DNA of 64,000 nt from UBA4644 sp034933145 (lineage in GTDB: Bacteria; Bacillota; Clostridia; Oscillospirales; Butyricicoccaceae): NCBI GenBank assembly GCA_034933145.1, contig JAYFOA010000010.1:1-64000 (forward strand), written 5' to 3'. A program made the translations under genes and the position numbers. The notes under the pieces are model-generated. The model searched no databases, was not told the DNA's origin, and saw only the letters and a list, made by a program, of their open reading frames with translations. This document shows, in pieces, positions 52,037 through 59,704 of this stretch (its first letter is position 1; each line of letters opens with the position of its first letter).

Positions 52037-52109
52037 ATAGAAGATTCCTTTCAGATTTTAGTTTGATATGAATGTCTGAAAGGTCGTCAATTACACTGGC
52101 TACGCCCAT
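51993..52109 (-). CDS. Leader ORF between the T-box terminator and the second ileS
   Basis: A 38-codon open frame with the best ribosome site in this region: AGGAGGTGAT, matching ten bases of anti-SD, ends six bases before its ATG. It begins MGVASVIDDLSDIHIKLKSE and ends inside the synthetase gene, in another frame, at a TGA (51993-51995). It therefore spans the synthetase start codon at 52036. No homology is recognised. It could be a leader peptide for coupling, or a fortuitous frame behind an SD. Translation is inferred from the SD only. Confidence 0.4.
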   Translation of the reverse strand: MGVASVIDDLSDIHIKLKSERNLLYVKRSKTEFCGNGA

Positions 52110-52144
52110 AGCCCAATCACCTCCTCGCAGAGTATGGGGTAAAT

Positions 52145-52400
52145 AAAAAAGCCTTCACCCCATACAATTACGCACGGGACGAAAGCTGATCCTTACCTGA
52201 TCGGGCTATCGTTATACCACCCATTACGCCATACAAGCATATGCGTCCCCTGTAACGGAGGAAATCCGTCGCAACCTACTTGGCAAGCCGTTCGGCACGC
52301 AGCTCAGGAGTGATTTTCTGGAGCATCCTACTTGTGCCGGGTTTTCACTGTTTCCGGCTCACTGTGACGTTTGAATGCGGCTTACTCTCTCCATCATCGC
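52145..52400 (-). promoter_or_regulatory. T-box riboswitch, isoleucine-specific
   Basis: Minus-strand leader with T-box landmarks in order: stem I beginning GCGATGATGGAGAGAGTAAGCC, GTGAGCCGG, the specifier loop AAATCACTCCTGAGC with codon ATC (52312-52314), the T-box core GGGTGGTAT (52214-52222, pairing with the tRNA NCCA end), and a terminator whose 12-bp stem (52176-52187 with 52150-52161, three to four G-U pairs) is followed by TTTTTT. TCGTCCC is shared by terminator and antiterminator. Uncharged tRNA-Ile should favour read-through into the second ileS. Confidence 0.92.
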
Positions 52401-52411
52401 TTTATAAAATT

Positions 52412-52440
52412 ATTATATGCAGCTTTTGGTAAAAAGTCAA
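52412..52440 (-). promoter_or_regulatory. Promoter of the T-box/second ileS transcript
   Basis: Minus-strand TTGACT (52435-52440), 17 bases, TATAAT (52412-52417), ending about 10 bases before stem I of the T-box. 52441-52581 contains nothing else recognisable. Confidence 0.8.
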
Positions 52441-52581
52441 ATGTGCCGCTAATAAAATTAGAAATCAGTAAAGACAAGGGAGATTAACAATTTCCTTATC
52501 TTATCCGTACTCGTGCGTGAGGCGTTAAATGTAGGCAATATTATCAAAACAGAATTAAAGATCGAGTTCAGGATACATTAC

Positions 52582-53601
52582 TTATTTCTCTTCTTTTTCC
52601 TTCTTGGACGCGAACTGTACACTGTTCAGCGGGTTCATCCGTGCCGCATCCCGCAGATTTTCGTCCACCACATGAGTATAAATCATTGTTGTGTCCAGAC
52701 TTTCATGTCCGAGAACCTCTTTAAGCGTACGGACATCCACTCCATTCTGATACATAAGCGTTGCTGCCGTATGCCGTAGCTTGTGCGCTGAAAGATGCTG
52801 CTGCGACAGGCCTGCCAGTTTGAGATATTTCTGAACCAGTGCTTTGACCGTCTGCACATCAATTCGTCTTCCCAACCGGCTGATAAACAGCGCATTCCGG
52901 TATCCGGGTTTCGGCGAAATCCGGTGGGGAAGATAGCTGTCGATAGCGGCACGGCAAGCATCGTTCAAATATACAATACGTTCTTTGTTTCCCTTGCCCA
53001 GCAGTCGCAGACGGTCATCGGAGGTATCCGCCAGGTCGATGCCCACCAGCTCGGATACGCGCATCCCACAATTAAGGAACAGGGTCAAAATGCAGTAGTC
53101 CCGATCCTTATAGGGGCCTTCCACAGCTGATAACAGATCTATGCTTTGGCGCAACGTCAGATACTTTGGCAGCTCCCGACGAGCTTTTGGCGTGTCAAGG
53201 CTTTTCGTCGGATTGTTTTCAAACAGCTGAAGTTTCTCACAATAATACTTGTAAAAACTACGTAGAGCAGAAATTTTCCGAGCACGCGTACGGGCATCAT
53301 TGCCATAGGTCGTTTCTGGACTTTTATGGTATTTGGGGCGTTCACGGCCGGCATAGACGAGATAATCCAAGACCTCAGACCGAGTTACACTTTCTGCAAG
53401 GGCAGCATCGACCGAATCAATCGGAATTTCATCCAGCGGCATATCGGGCGGAAAGCAGCCACGCTTTTGAAGCAAAAATCGAAAGAATGTTCGTAAATCG
53501 AGAAAATATTCATTGACAGTATTCGGTGAACGCCCCATAATAGTATCCAGATAGACAAGATAATCCCGAATTACGGGCGGAGAGGTACGAATCGGATCCA
53601 T
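52582..53601 (-). CDS. xerD: Tyrosine recombinase XerC/XerD family
   Basis: A 339-aa site-specific recombinase. The N-terminal SAM-like core-binding domain covers about residues 8-120. The catalytic domain carries LNCGMRVSELVGIDLAD (first Arg), LSAHKLRHTAATLMYQNG (His-x-x-Arg), GHESLDTTMIYTHV (His and nucleophilic Tyr). Length and sequence fit chromosomal Xer recombinases rather than phage integrases. A chromosome-dimer or sporulation-associated role is assumed; gene name approximate. ATG at 53601 with GGAGG five bases upstream. Divergent from ogt. Confidence 0.88.
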   Translation of the reverse strand: MDPIRTSPPVIRDYLVYLDTIMGRSPNTVNEYFLDLRTFFRFLLQKRGCFPPDMPLDEIPIDSVDAALAESVTRSEVLDYLVYAGRERPKYHKSPETTYGNDARTRARKISALRSFYKYYCEKLQLFENNPTKSLDTPKARRELPKYLTLRQSIDLLSAVEGPYKDRDYCILTLFLNCGMRVSELVGIDLADTSDDRLRLLGKGNKERIVYLNDACRAAIDSYLPHRISPKPGYRNALFISRLGRRIDVQTVKALVQKYLKLAGLSQQHLSAHKLRHTAATLMYQNGVDVRTLKEVLGHESLDTTMIYTHVVDENLRDAARMNPLNSVQFASKKEKEEK

Positions 53602-53636
53602 AATAGCCTCCATTTATAAATCAAAAGGAGAAAAAT

Positions 53637-54155
53637 ATGCTTTATAGTTGTATCTTCCAGCCGACACCAATCGGACCTGTCCGGCTGATATCTGATGAAC
53701 ATTATATCATACGGCTGGATTTTTACAAGGATAGCAGTTTAGAAGGTAATGAAGATATAGTTAAATATTTAACAATAAATTATGGAACTGACAAAATGTC
53801 GGATACATGTCCGCCTATCCTGGAGGCGGCCAAACAACAGCTTACCGAGTATTTTGCCGGTAAGCGCAAGATCTTTGATCTACCGCTGCAATTGCACGGA
53901 ACAGAATTTCAGCGGAAATGCTGGCAGGCGCTCGCGGAGATTCCATATGGTGAAACACGATCATACCGGCAGCAGGCTGAAGCTATTGGAAACCCCAAAG
54001 CGTTTCGCGCAGTTGGCCAAAGCAACCATAAAAATCCCATAGCGATTATCGTGCCGTGCCATCGGGTAATCGGTGCAGATGGCGGACTTTGTGGATTTGG
54101 CGGCGGATTGGATATGAAACAAAAACTCATTGCTTTGGAGCAGATGTATCGATAA
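53637..54155 (+). CDS. ogt: Methylated-DNA-protein-cysteine S-methyltransferase
   Basis: Suicide repair enzyme removing O6-alkyl groups from guanine. The 172-aa product has FQRKCWQALAEIPYGETRSYRQQAEAIGNPKAFRAVGQSNHKNPIAIIVPCHRVIGADGGLCGFGGG, including the acceptor-Cys motif PCHRV and the DNA-binding Arg. AAGGAG lies six bases before the ATG. Single gene, with a hairpin at 54172-54214 after it. The N-terminal 60 residues are AT-rich and divergent, as is normal for this domain. Confidence 0.95.
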   Translation: MLYSCIFQPTPIGPVRLISDEHYIIRLDFYKDSSLEGNEDIVKYLTINYGTDKMSDTCPPILEAAKQQLTEYFAGKRKIFDLPLQLHGTEFQRKCWQALAEIPYGETRSYRQQAEAIGNPKAFRAVGQSNHKNPIAIIVPCHRVIGADGGLCGFGGGLDMKQKLIALEQMYR

Positions 54156-54171
54156 TAGTAAGCAAAGAATA

Positions 54172-54214
54172 AAGCCGTATTACCAATACCAAACAGGTCT
54201 CGGTAATACGGCTT
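54172..54214. terminator. Hairpin after ogt
   Basis: Thirteen-bp perfect stem (54172-54184 with 54202-54214, AAGCCGTATTACC/GGTAATACGGCTT) between convergent genes. T tract is weak, so terminator activity is inferred. Confidence 0.6.
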
Positions 54215-54258
54215 AGGTAAAGCGGATAAAATAATAGTGTTTGTTTAAATAGCTCCAC

Positions 54259-54292
54259 CCAATTATACAAAATATTCATTTTGTATAATTGG
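54259..54292. repeat. AT-rich perfect hairpin
   Basis: Fifteen-bp arms CCAATTATACAAAAT/ATTTTGTATAATTGG around ATTC. It lies about 40 bases downstream of the permease gene stop on the minus strand. It may be that operon's terminator or a protein-binding dyad. Confidence 0.5.
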
Positions 54293-54332
54293 ATATTTAT
54301 GTCTATACCTACCCTGCTGTGCCTCTTGATTT

Positions 54333-55508
54333 TCACTCTGTTCTGATCGCATCGATCGGATTCATCCGTGCAGCCCTCAGCGCCGGTAAAAGCCCAAATA
54401 TCATTCCGCAGGCCGCAGCGCCTGCAACTCCGATCAATAAATCTGCTGCATGAATCGGAATCGAAACTGAAACTAATTGACGCAGCGTATGCAGCGCTAC
54501 TGCAGAAAGTCCGGCACCGAACAGTCCGCCCACCAGACAGATACATAACGCCTCCAGCAGATAACAGGCTGCAATAGAACGCCGGCGAGCACCGAGTGCC
54601 AGCCAAATGCCGATCTCGCCAACCCGTGCGTCTACAACAGCGACCATGGAGTTCATTACGCCCAGGCCGCCTACAAAAATAGAAATTGCAGCTACGCCGG
54701 AGATCAGAGCTGTCACCGCGGAGGTGATTTTTTGAATACTTCCCGCATATTGGTTTAGGTCCTCATAGGAAAAGGCAGCGTTGAGCGTATATTTCAGTTT
54801 TCTTTGCACCGCCTCAATAACCTGTCCAGTATCGACATCGGACAAACATGCCACGGCTAGCATTTGCCCGGAAGGCTCCGCCAATTCGTTCAAGGCAGTA
54901 TATGGTACGTACATAACAAGCGGCAAATTGCCCCCTGTCAGCGCTTCCAGACCCATTTTTTGTGAACGAATAATGCCGATAATTTCAAAAGATGCGGTGC
55001 TTTCGCCGGCAGTAATGAGAACTTCTTTTCCTACGATGTTTTCACGGGCATAAACCTTTTTTGCCGTCTGCTCGTCTAAAATCGCCACACGCGCCGCGGA
55101 TGCAATATCCCCACGTTGCGGAAGTCGTCCATACAGCAGTTTTACGTCCAAAATGTCCTCCAGCTGTTCCCCAACTCCACAAAGAGCAGCATCAAATCGG
55201 ATCGTATTGAGCTTCGCTGTCCCCTTCAAATAAAAAAAAGGCATGGCGGCCGTTACTCCCTGAATTTGTTCAACTAAGGCAGCATCCTCCGCACCGATAC
55301 TAATTTGGTCGGAAGAATAAAATACCAGTCCTCCGACGCCCAGCTCTTCCAATTCCTGCGATATGGCAATGCGCGCAGCTCCGCCGATTCCGCGTACCGT
55401 GCATACAGAACAAATGCCGATACAGACCGCACCGGCGCATAATAGAGCTTTAATGCCGCCGCGACAGGCATTTCGCAGTGCCAGACGCAGCAAATCAATT
55501 GGACGCAA
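54333..55508 (-). CDS. MacB/FtsX-type ABC transporter permease
   Basis: A 391-aa four-TM permease: an N-terminal TM (IKALLCAGAVCIGICSVCTV), a large extracellular MacB-core domain (about residues 40-260), then three TM segments with SAVTALISGVAAISIFVGGLGVMNSMVAVVDARVGEIGIWLALGARR, the FtsX signature, and RAARMNPIDAIRTE at the end. Start is taken as TTG at 55508, preceded by AGGAGGTG seven bases upstream; an ATG at 55529 is the alternative but lacks an SD. It overlaps the end of the fusion-protein gene. No ATPase gene accompanies it. Confidence 0.88.
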   Translation of the reverse strand: MRPIDLLRLALRNACRGGIKALLCAGAVCIGICSVCTVRGIGGAARIAISQELEELGVGGLVFYSSDQISIGAEDAALVEQIQGVTAAMPFFYLKGTAKLNTIRFDAALCGVGEQLEDILDVKLLYGRLPQRGDIASAARVAILDEQTAKKVYARENIVGKEVLITAGESTASFEIIGIIRSQKMGLEALTGGNLPLVMYVPYTALNELAEPSGQMLAVACLSDVDTGQVIEAVQRKLKYTLNAAFSYEDLNQYAGSIQKITSAVTALISGVAAISIFVGGLGVMNSMVAVVDARVGEIGIWLALGARRRSIAACYLLEALCICLVGGLFGAGLSAVALHTLRQLVSVSIPIHAADLLIGVAGAAACGMIFGLLPALRAARMNPIDAIRTE

Positions 55509-56532
55509 GCGCGCGCACCTCCTGTCCATTTTCCACCGTTTCCGGTTCCAAAATTAATAGGTCATCAGGCAATACGCCGGAGATCACGTCTGCCTGGCTT
55601 TCCAGCTCATAACGCGTTTCAATAATCTGTTTATATGCTCTCCCCTCTCGCAGAAGCATTACATATTCATTGCCGTCTGTGTCCTGACCGATTGCATCAA
55701 ATGGTACCAGTATGGCATCCTTGCATCTATCGGTGATGACGCGGACAGAGGCGGCATATCCTGGCCGCAGAAACAGGCTTTGTCCAGTCAACGACACGGT
55801 AACCTCCGTACGGATTTGTGAGCCGGACAGCAGTGTTGTTGTACGAGTCGCTTCCGGGCTAATCAGACCTACCCTTCCGGATACCGGCTGATCAGCAAGC
55901 GCCGAGATCGAAACATAGCAGTCCTGCCCTTCCTGCAGCTTTTTGATTGCTGTCTCATCGGCATAAGCACGGACATAAAGATAATGTAAATCGCTGATTA
56001 CAACACAAGGGAAAAGGGTGGAAACACTTTCCCCTTTTTCGGCTGAGAGGCTCATCACCGTTCCGGAAGCAGGGCTATAGAGTATATATGCTTGTGCATC
56101 TTGCTCAGCCGGAAGCTCATATTCCGTCTGAGCCATGGCGGAGAGTACATCTTTCCATTCTTCCGGATCGGTTTCGGCAATAGCTTCCGCAGCAGCTTCA
56201 AGGTCTGCGTAGCGTGCCGCGCTGACAGACTGGGGATCAGACGTGGGCCGGAGCATCATCAGCGCATCCCCTTCTTGTACCTGCTGCCCAACCTTTACAT
56301 AGATGTGTTCCACAGTGGACAGGCTTTCGGCGAAAACCTGCTCCCGAGCCAACTCCTTCACTTCTCCACGAATGGTCACGCTGTCGGTAATGTCACAGAT
56401 TTGCGGCAGAATTACGCTGACCTCCAACGCCTCGGAAGGCCGTCGAGGACTGATCCAGTACATTCCAAAGATCAGCAGTGCGCAGAGCACCAATGCGATG
56501 AAAGATCTGATGACGCATTCCTCCCCTTCCAT
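55495..56532 (-). CDS. HlyD/MacA-like periplasmic adaptor (membrane fusion protein)
   Basis: A 345-aa protein with an N-terminal TM anchor (VIRSFIALVLCALLIFGMYWI). The barrel-sandwich half VEHIYVKVGQQVQEGDALMML follows, then a short hairpin (about residues 105-150), the second half YILYSPASGTVMSLSAEKGESVSTLFPCVVIS and a beta-barrel domain ending VPFDAIGQDTDGNEYVMLLREGRAYKQIIE. It pairs with the FtsX-type permease in tripartite-like exporters of Gram-positives. ATG at 56532 has AAAGG close upstream; the open frame extends further but overlaps the divergent small gene. Overlaps the permease by 14 bases. Confidence 0.88.
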   Translation of the reverse strand: MEGEECVIRSFIALVLCALLIFGMYWISPRRPSEALEVSVILPQICDITDSVTIRGEVKELAREQVFAESLSTVEHIYVKVGQQVQEGDALMMLRPTSDPQSVSAARYADLEAAAEAIAETDPEEWKDVLSAMAQTEYELPAEQDAQAYILYSPASGTVMSLSAEKGESVSTLFPCVVISDLHYLYVRAYADETAIKKLQEGQDCYVSISALADQPVSGRVGLISPEATRTTTLLSGSQIRTEVTVSLTGQSLFLRPGYAASVRVITDRCKDAILVPFDAIGQDTDGNEYVMLLREGRAYKQIIETRYELESQADVISGVLPDDLLILEPETVENGQEVRALASN

Positions 56533-56590
56533 TGACCTTTCATATTTTGAGAGAAAAGAATCAAAATATGAGTGGGACGGAGGGATATTC

Positions 56591-56719
56591 ATGCCAATCA
56601 TCTGCAAAGAACGAGATTGTGTTTATCATCAACTTGGCGAATGTACCCTAACCCGTGCAGCCGGCGCGGGCGACGGCGCGTGCAAAGGTTGCGCGTACTT
56701 CGTCCGCCGCGGGCGGTAA
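56591..56719 (+). CDS. Small Cys-rich protein (42 aa)
   Basis: A 42-residue protein with five Cys (positions 5, 10, 18, 31, 34) and His13: MPIICKERDCVYHQLGECTL then RAAGAGDGACKGCAYFVRRG. The spacing suggests a small metal-binding knuckle or disulphide-bonded fold. GGAGG seven bases upstream gives strong support for translation. It is divergent from the fusion-protein gene and convergent with radA. No characterised relative is known to me, though similar small clostridial proteins seem to exist. Confidence 0.72.
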   Translation: MPIICKERDCVYHQLGECTLTRAAGAGDGACKGCAYFVRRGR

Positions 56720-56753
56720 AGCAACTGGCCGACGGAATACCGCCGGCCAGTTC

Positions 56754-58127
56754 TTATTCAAAACATTTTTTAATTGCTTCCCGCACGTCCGAAACCGGGA
56801 TCAGATGTATCCTATCTGAATTCCGGACAGAAGAAGCACAGGCCTTTGGTAAAATACATCGAGTAAAGCCCAGCCGGCTAAGTTCACTCGCACGCTGCGC
56901 CGCTCCGGTGACGGAACGCACCTCTCCGGAAAGCCCGACTTCGCCGAAGGCAGCTAGGTCCGGTGAGATCGGTTTGTCCAGATAACTGGAGGCTACCGCC
57001 AATATGGCAGGCAGGTCAGCTGCCGGCTCATCCAGTGTAAGCCCACCGACAACATTGATATACGCGTCAAAGGCCCCCAGCGGGAACCCGACGCGTTTTT
57101 CGAGAATGGCAAGCAGCAGTACCGCACGGTTATAGTCCAAGCCATTGGAGGTTCTTCGCGAAGCGCCATAAGCGGATTTGGTCACCAGTCCCTGTACTTC
57201 TGCCAGAATAGGGCGTGTTCCTTCCAGTGCGGCGGCGACACAGCTTCCGCTGGCGTTTTCCGGCCGCCCGGACAGAAGTGCTGCAGATGGGTTGCGTACC
57301 TCATCCAGCCCACGGTCAGTCATTTCAAACATTCCGATCTCATTTGTGGAACCGTACCGGTTTTTGGTGGATCGCAACATACGATATGCAATATGTCGGT
57401 CACCCTCAAAGCTGAGCACAGCATCTACCATATGTTCCAATACCTTTGGGCCGGCAATGCCGCCGTCCTTATTGACATGGCCCACCAGAATAACGGAAAC
57501 CATCTCCGATTTGGCAAACTGCATGAGGGCCAGTGCACATTCCCGCACCTGTGTCACGCTGCCTGGCGCCGAAGGCAGTGCAGGGTTTGACAGCGTCTGT
57601 ATGGAATCCACAATCAGTACGGAAGGCTTTGCTTGGCGTGCCGCCTCAATTACCGCATCCAGCTCGGTTTCCGCGCAAACCAGTAGCCCATCTCCTTCTG
57701 TATTCAAACGCCGGGCACGCAGCTTGATCTGGGCCAGCGATTCCTCACCGGTGACATAGAGAACGGTTGCCTGCTGCTGAAGGCTTGCACATGCCTGCAG
57801 CAGCAGGGTGGATTTCCCGATACCAGGCTCTCCGGAAACCAGCACAAGACTGCCGCGTACCATTCCCCCGCCCAGCACGCGGTCCAGCTCGCTAATGCCG
57901 GTTGCAAACCGGATATCGTTTTCTCCTTCCGAAATATCCGACAGGCGAATTGGTCGAACAGCCTGTCCCCTCGGGCGTGATGCCCGTGTCGCAGTATCTT
58001 CCGGTTCCGGTGTAATTTCCGCCATGGTATTCCACGCGCCGCAGGCCGGACATTTTCCCACCCATTTTGGGGCATCGTACCCACATTCCGTACAGACCCA
58101 AGCTGTTTTTTTCTTTGTATTCGGCAT
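56754..58127 (-). CDS. radA: DNA repair protein RadA (Sms)
   Basis: RecA-like ATPase/helicase promoting branch migration in recombinational repair. The 457-aa product has an N-terminal C4 zinc finger (WVCTECGYDAPKWVGKCPACGAW), Walker A GEPGIGKSTLL near residue 102, LIVDSIQTL as Walker B, the RadA-specific KNRYG motif in STKNRYGSTNEIGMFEM, and a C-terminal Lon-like domain (NVVGGLTLDEPAADLPAILAV). ATG lies 6 bases after the cwlD stop. Confidence 0.96.
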   Translation of the reverse strand: MPNTKKKTAWVCTECGYDAPKWVGKCPACGAWNTMAEITPEPEDTATRASRPRGQAVRPIRLSDISEGENDIRFATGISELDRVLGGGMVRGSLVLVSGEPGIGKSTLLLQACASLQQQATVLYVTGEESLAQIKLRARRLNTEGDGLLVCAETELDAVIEAARQAKPSVLIVDSIQTLSNPALPSAPGSVTQVRECALALMQFAKSEMVSVILVGHVNKDGGIAGPKVLEHMVDAVLSFEGDRHIAYRMLRSTKNRYGSTNEIGMFEMTDRGLDEVRNPSAALLSGRPENASGSCVAAALEGTRPILAEVQGLVTKSAYGASRRTSNGLDYNRAVLLLAILEKRVGFPLGAFDAYINVVGGLTLDEPAADLPAILAVASSYLDKPISPDLAAFGEVGLSGEVRSVTGAAQRASELSRLGFTRCILPKACASSVRNSDRIHLIPVSDVREAIKKCFE

Positions 58128-58133
58128 GAACCC

Positions 58134-58859
58134 TCAACTTCCCTGTTCGTTAATAAAGTACAAATATCCGACGGCAACAGCCATTGCCGCTTTGGTTTGG
58201 TATGATGCATCCTGCAGTTTTTCCCACTCGGATGCATTGGAAAGAAAACCGCATTCCACCGTCACGGCTGTACCAGTGATCTGCTCCATCAAAAATACAT
58301 CCTGACAGGGCTTCGCTTTTCGCGTATTTGCCGAATCAAGTGTAAGTCGAAGATTTTCCTGAAGTATCTGCGCAAGCGTCTGCGAGGCAGGATCATTCTT
58401 CGACCAGAACACCTGGGCACCTGCGTATTTTGTCTGCGGAAATTGATTCAAATGGATACTGATAAAAGGATTCCCCGGCTGCGATTTCCATAGTGCCAGC
58501 CGCGCCTTTAAATCGGCATTCTTATTCTGCCGGGCAGTGGCGGAGGGGTCATAGTCCAAAGAGCCGTCGTCTGAACGGGTCAGGCGGGCGTCCTGCCCCA
58601 GAAAAATCAGCAGCAGCGATGTCTTACGGGCAATAGCAAGATTGATCGGAGCTTCAGATATACCATTTACCGTGGCACCGCCATCGATTCCCCCATGCCC
58701 GGGATCTACCAGCACCGTCTGTCGCATGGCAACAGGCAAAAAAGCCGATTTAAACCGCGGCGCACTGCCATGTGCAATCAGCAGCACAAGGACGCCAAGG
58801 GAGACAAGTACCAGCACCAGATAGAAAATGATGGTTCTGTCACGCATAGTACGGGCCAT
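58134..58859 (-). CDS. cwlD: N-acetylmuramoyl-L-alanine amidase CwlD
   Basis: Zinc amidase (Amidase_3) that in spore formers helps make muramic-delta-lactam in the cortex. The 241-aa protein has an N-terminal TM/signal anchor (IIFYLVLVLVSLGVLVLLIAHG), TVLVDPGHGGIDGGATVNGISEAPINLAIA (zinc His and Glu), FISIHLNQF and TAVTVECGFLSN (catalytic Glu). Length and anchor fit CwlD. The ATG at 58859 lies just past the stop of the TIGR04086 gene, with GGGGGTG upstream. In many clostridia cwlD lies elsewhere, so name confidence is moderate. Confidence 0.88.
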   Translation of the reverse strand: MARTMRDRTIIFYLVLVLVSLGVLVLLIAHGSAPRFKSAFLPVAMRQTVLVDPGHGGIDGGATVNGISEAPINLAIARKTSLLLIFLGQDARLTRSDDGSLDYDPSATARQNKNADLKARLALWKSQPGNPFISIHLNQFPQTKYAGAQVFWSKNDPASQTLAQILQENLRLTLDSANTRKAKPCQDVFLMEQITGTAVTVECGFLSNASEWEKLQDASYQTKAAMAVAVGYLYFINEQGS

Positions 58860-58861
58860 GT

Positions 58862-59242
58862 TCAACGCAGCACCCCCGACAGAAACGCACCGGATACGCC
58901 AGATGCCATCATTACGGCCAGCAGGGCCCAAAATCCTCTTCCGTCAAAAACCCCTGAAAATAATGCGCTTCCACCAGCCAGAACCACTACCAGCAGCAGC
59001 ACGGAGGTTAAAAGCGCGGCTGGAAGTTTTTGTCGGTTTCCCGCAGCAAAAAATGCGGCTAAAAGCCCACCTAGAAAGGCAGCAGCCAGAGCATAGAGGC
59101 GAAGCCCGTTCTCTGGTAATATTTCTTTTTGAATCAGTATGGCTGCTCCAAACAGAAGTACCACGATTAGCATTAGCCCGATCAAGGCCGCCAATGCGAC
59201 CCGCTTGACCGACAATGTCGGCCGTTCCTGCCGCTCACGCAT
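58862..59242 (-). CDS. TIGR04086-family membrane protein
   Basis: A 126-aa protein with four TM segments (about residues 17-38, 47-67, 73-92, 100-122) and a short charged N-terminus MRERQERPTLSVKRV. The TIGR04086 family is typically encoded beside yajC in Clostridia, as here. Function unknown. ATG at 59242 with GGGAGG seven bases upstream. That SD is inside a perfect 11-bp inverted repeat (59250-59289), which may terminate yajC transcripts or limit translation. Confidence 0.82.
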   Translation of the reverse strand: MRERQERPTLSVKRVALAALIGLMLIVVLLFGAAILIQKEILPENGLRLYALAAAFLGGLLAAFFAAGNRQKLPAALLTSVLLLVVVLAGGSALFSGVFDGRGFWALLAVMMASGVSGAFLSGVLR

Positions 59243-59249
59243 ACAAAAC

Positions 59250-59289
59250 CCTCCCGCATAGCATCGCTTACTGATACTTATGCGGGAGG
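59250..59289 (-). terminator. yajC terminator or SD-masking hairpin
   Basis: Eleven-bp perfect arms (59250-59260 with 59279-59289, CCTCCCGCATA/TATGCGGGAGG). On the minus strand it is followed by GTTTTGT. The 3' arm contains the GGGAGG used by the TIGR04086 gene. Confidence 0.6.
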
Positions 59290-59300
59290 GCATGCGGTCA

Positions 59301-59627
59301 TTACTGGTCAGGCTTTTCGTTCTTGGTGTTTTCTTTGGTGTCTTCCTTGGTCTCTTCCTCAGCGTCAGCCGGAGATTCCTTGGTCTGCACGGCCCATTTC
59401 TTGATGGTCAGCTTGGTCCGATCGGCACCGGTCTCAAAAACAACTTCTCCATCTTTCACGGAGAGGACACGGCCGGTGAGTCCGCCGATCGTGGTGATCT
59501 TATCGCCGGGCTTCAAGTTGTTGCGCAGCATCCGGTCAGCTTTTTCCTTCTTCTTCTGCGGACGAATCAGCAGGAAGTAAAAGATTGCGATCATAGCAAC
59601 CAGCCAAATAATTGTCGTGTAATCCAT
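59301..59627 (-). CDS. yajC: Preprotein translocase subunit YajC
   Basis: Accessory membrane subunit of the Sec translocase. The 108-aa product has one N-terminal TM (IIWLVAMIAIFYFLLIRPQKKKEK) followed by NNLKPGDKITTIGGLTGRVLSVKDGEVVFETG, the family core, and an acidic/lysine-rich tail. GGAGG six to seven bases before the ATG. It follows tgt, as in many bacteria. Confidence 0.95.
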   Translation of the reverse strand: MDYTTIIWLVAMIAIFYFLLIRPQKKKEKADRMLRNNLKPGDKITTIGGLTGRVLSVKDGEVVFETGADRTKLTIKKWAVQTKESPADAEEETKEDTKENTKNEKPDQ

Positions 59628-59704
59628 TTTTTTCCTCCAATGAATCAGATATTGATATCATTATAATGAACTATTTCACGAAATACAAGCCGAAAGTTAA
59701 AAGT

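Noticed and set aside
52582..53601. Integrase of a mobile element with attachment sites
   Set aside because: Sequence and length fit chromosomal XerC/D. No excisionase, phage genes or flanking direct repeats are seen.
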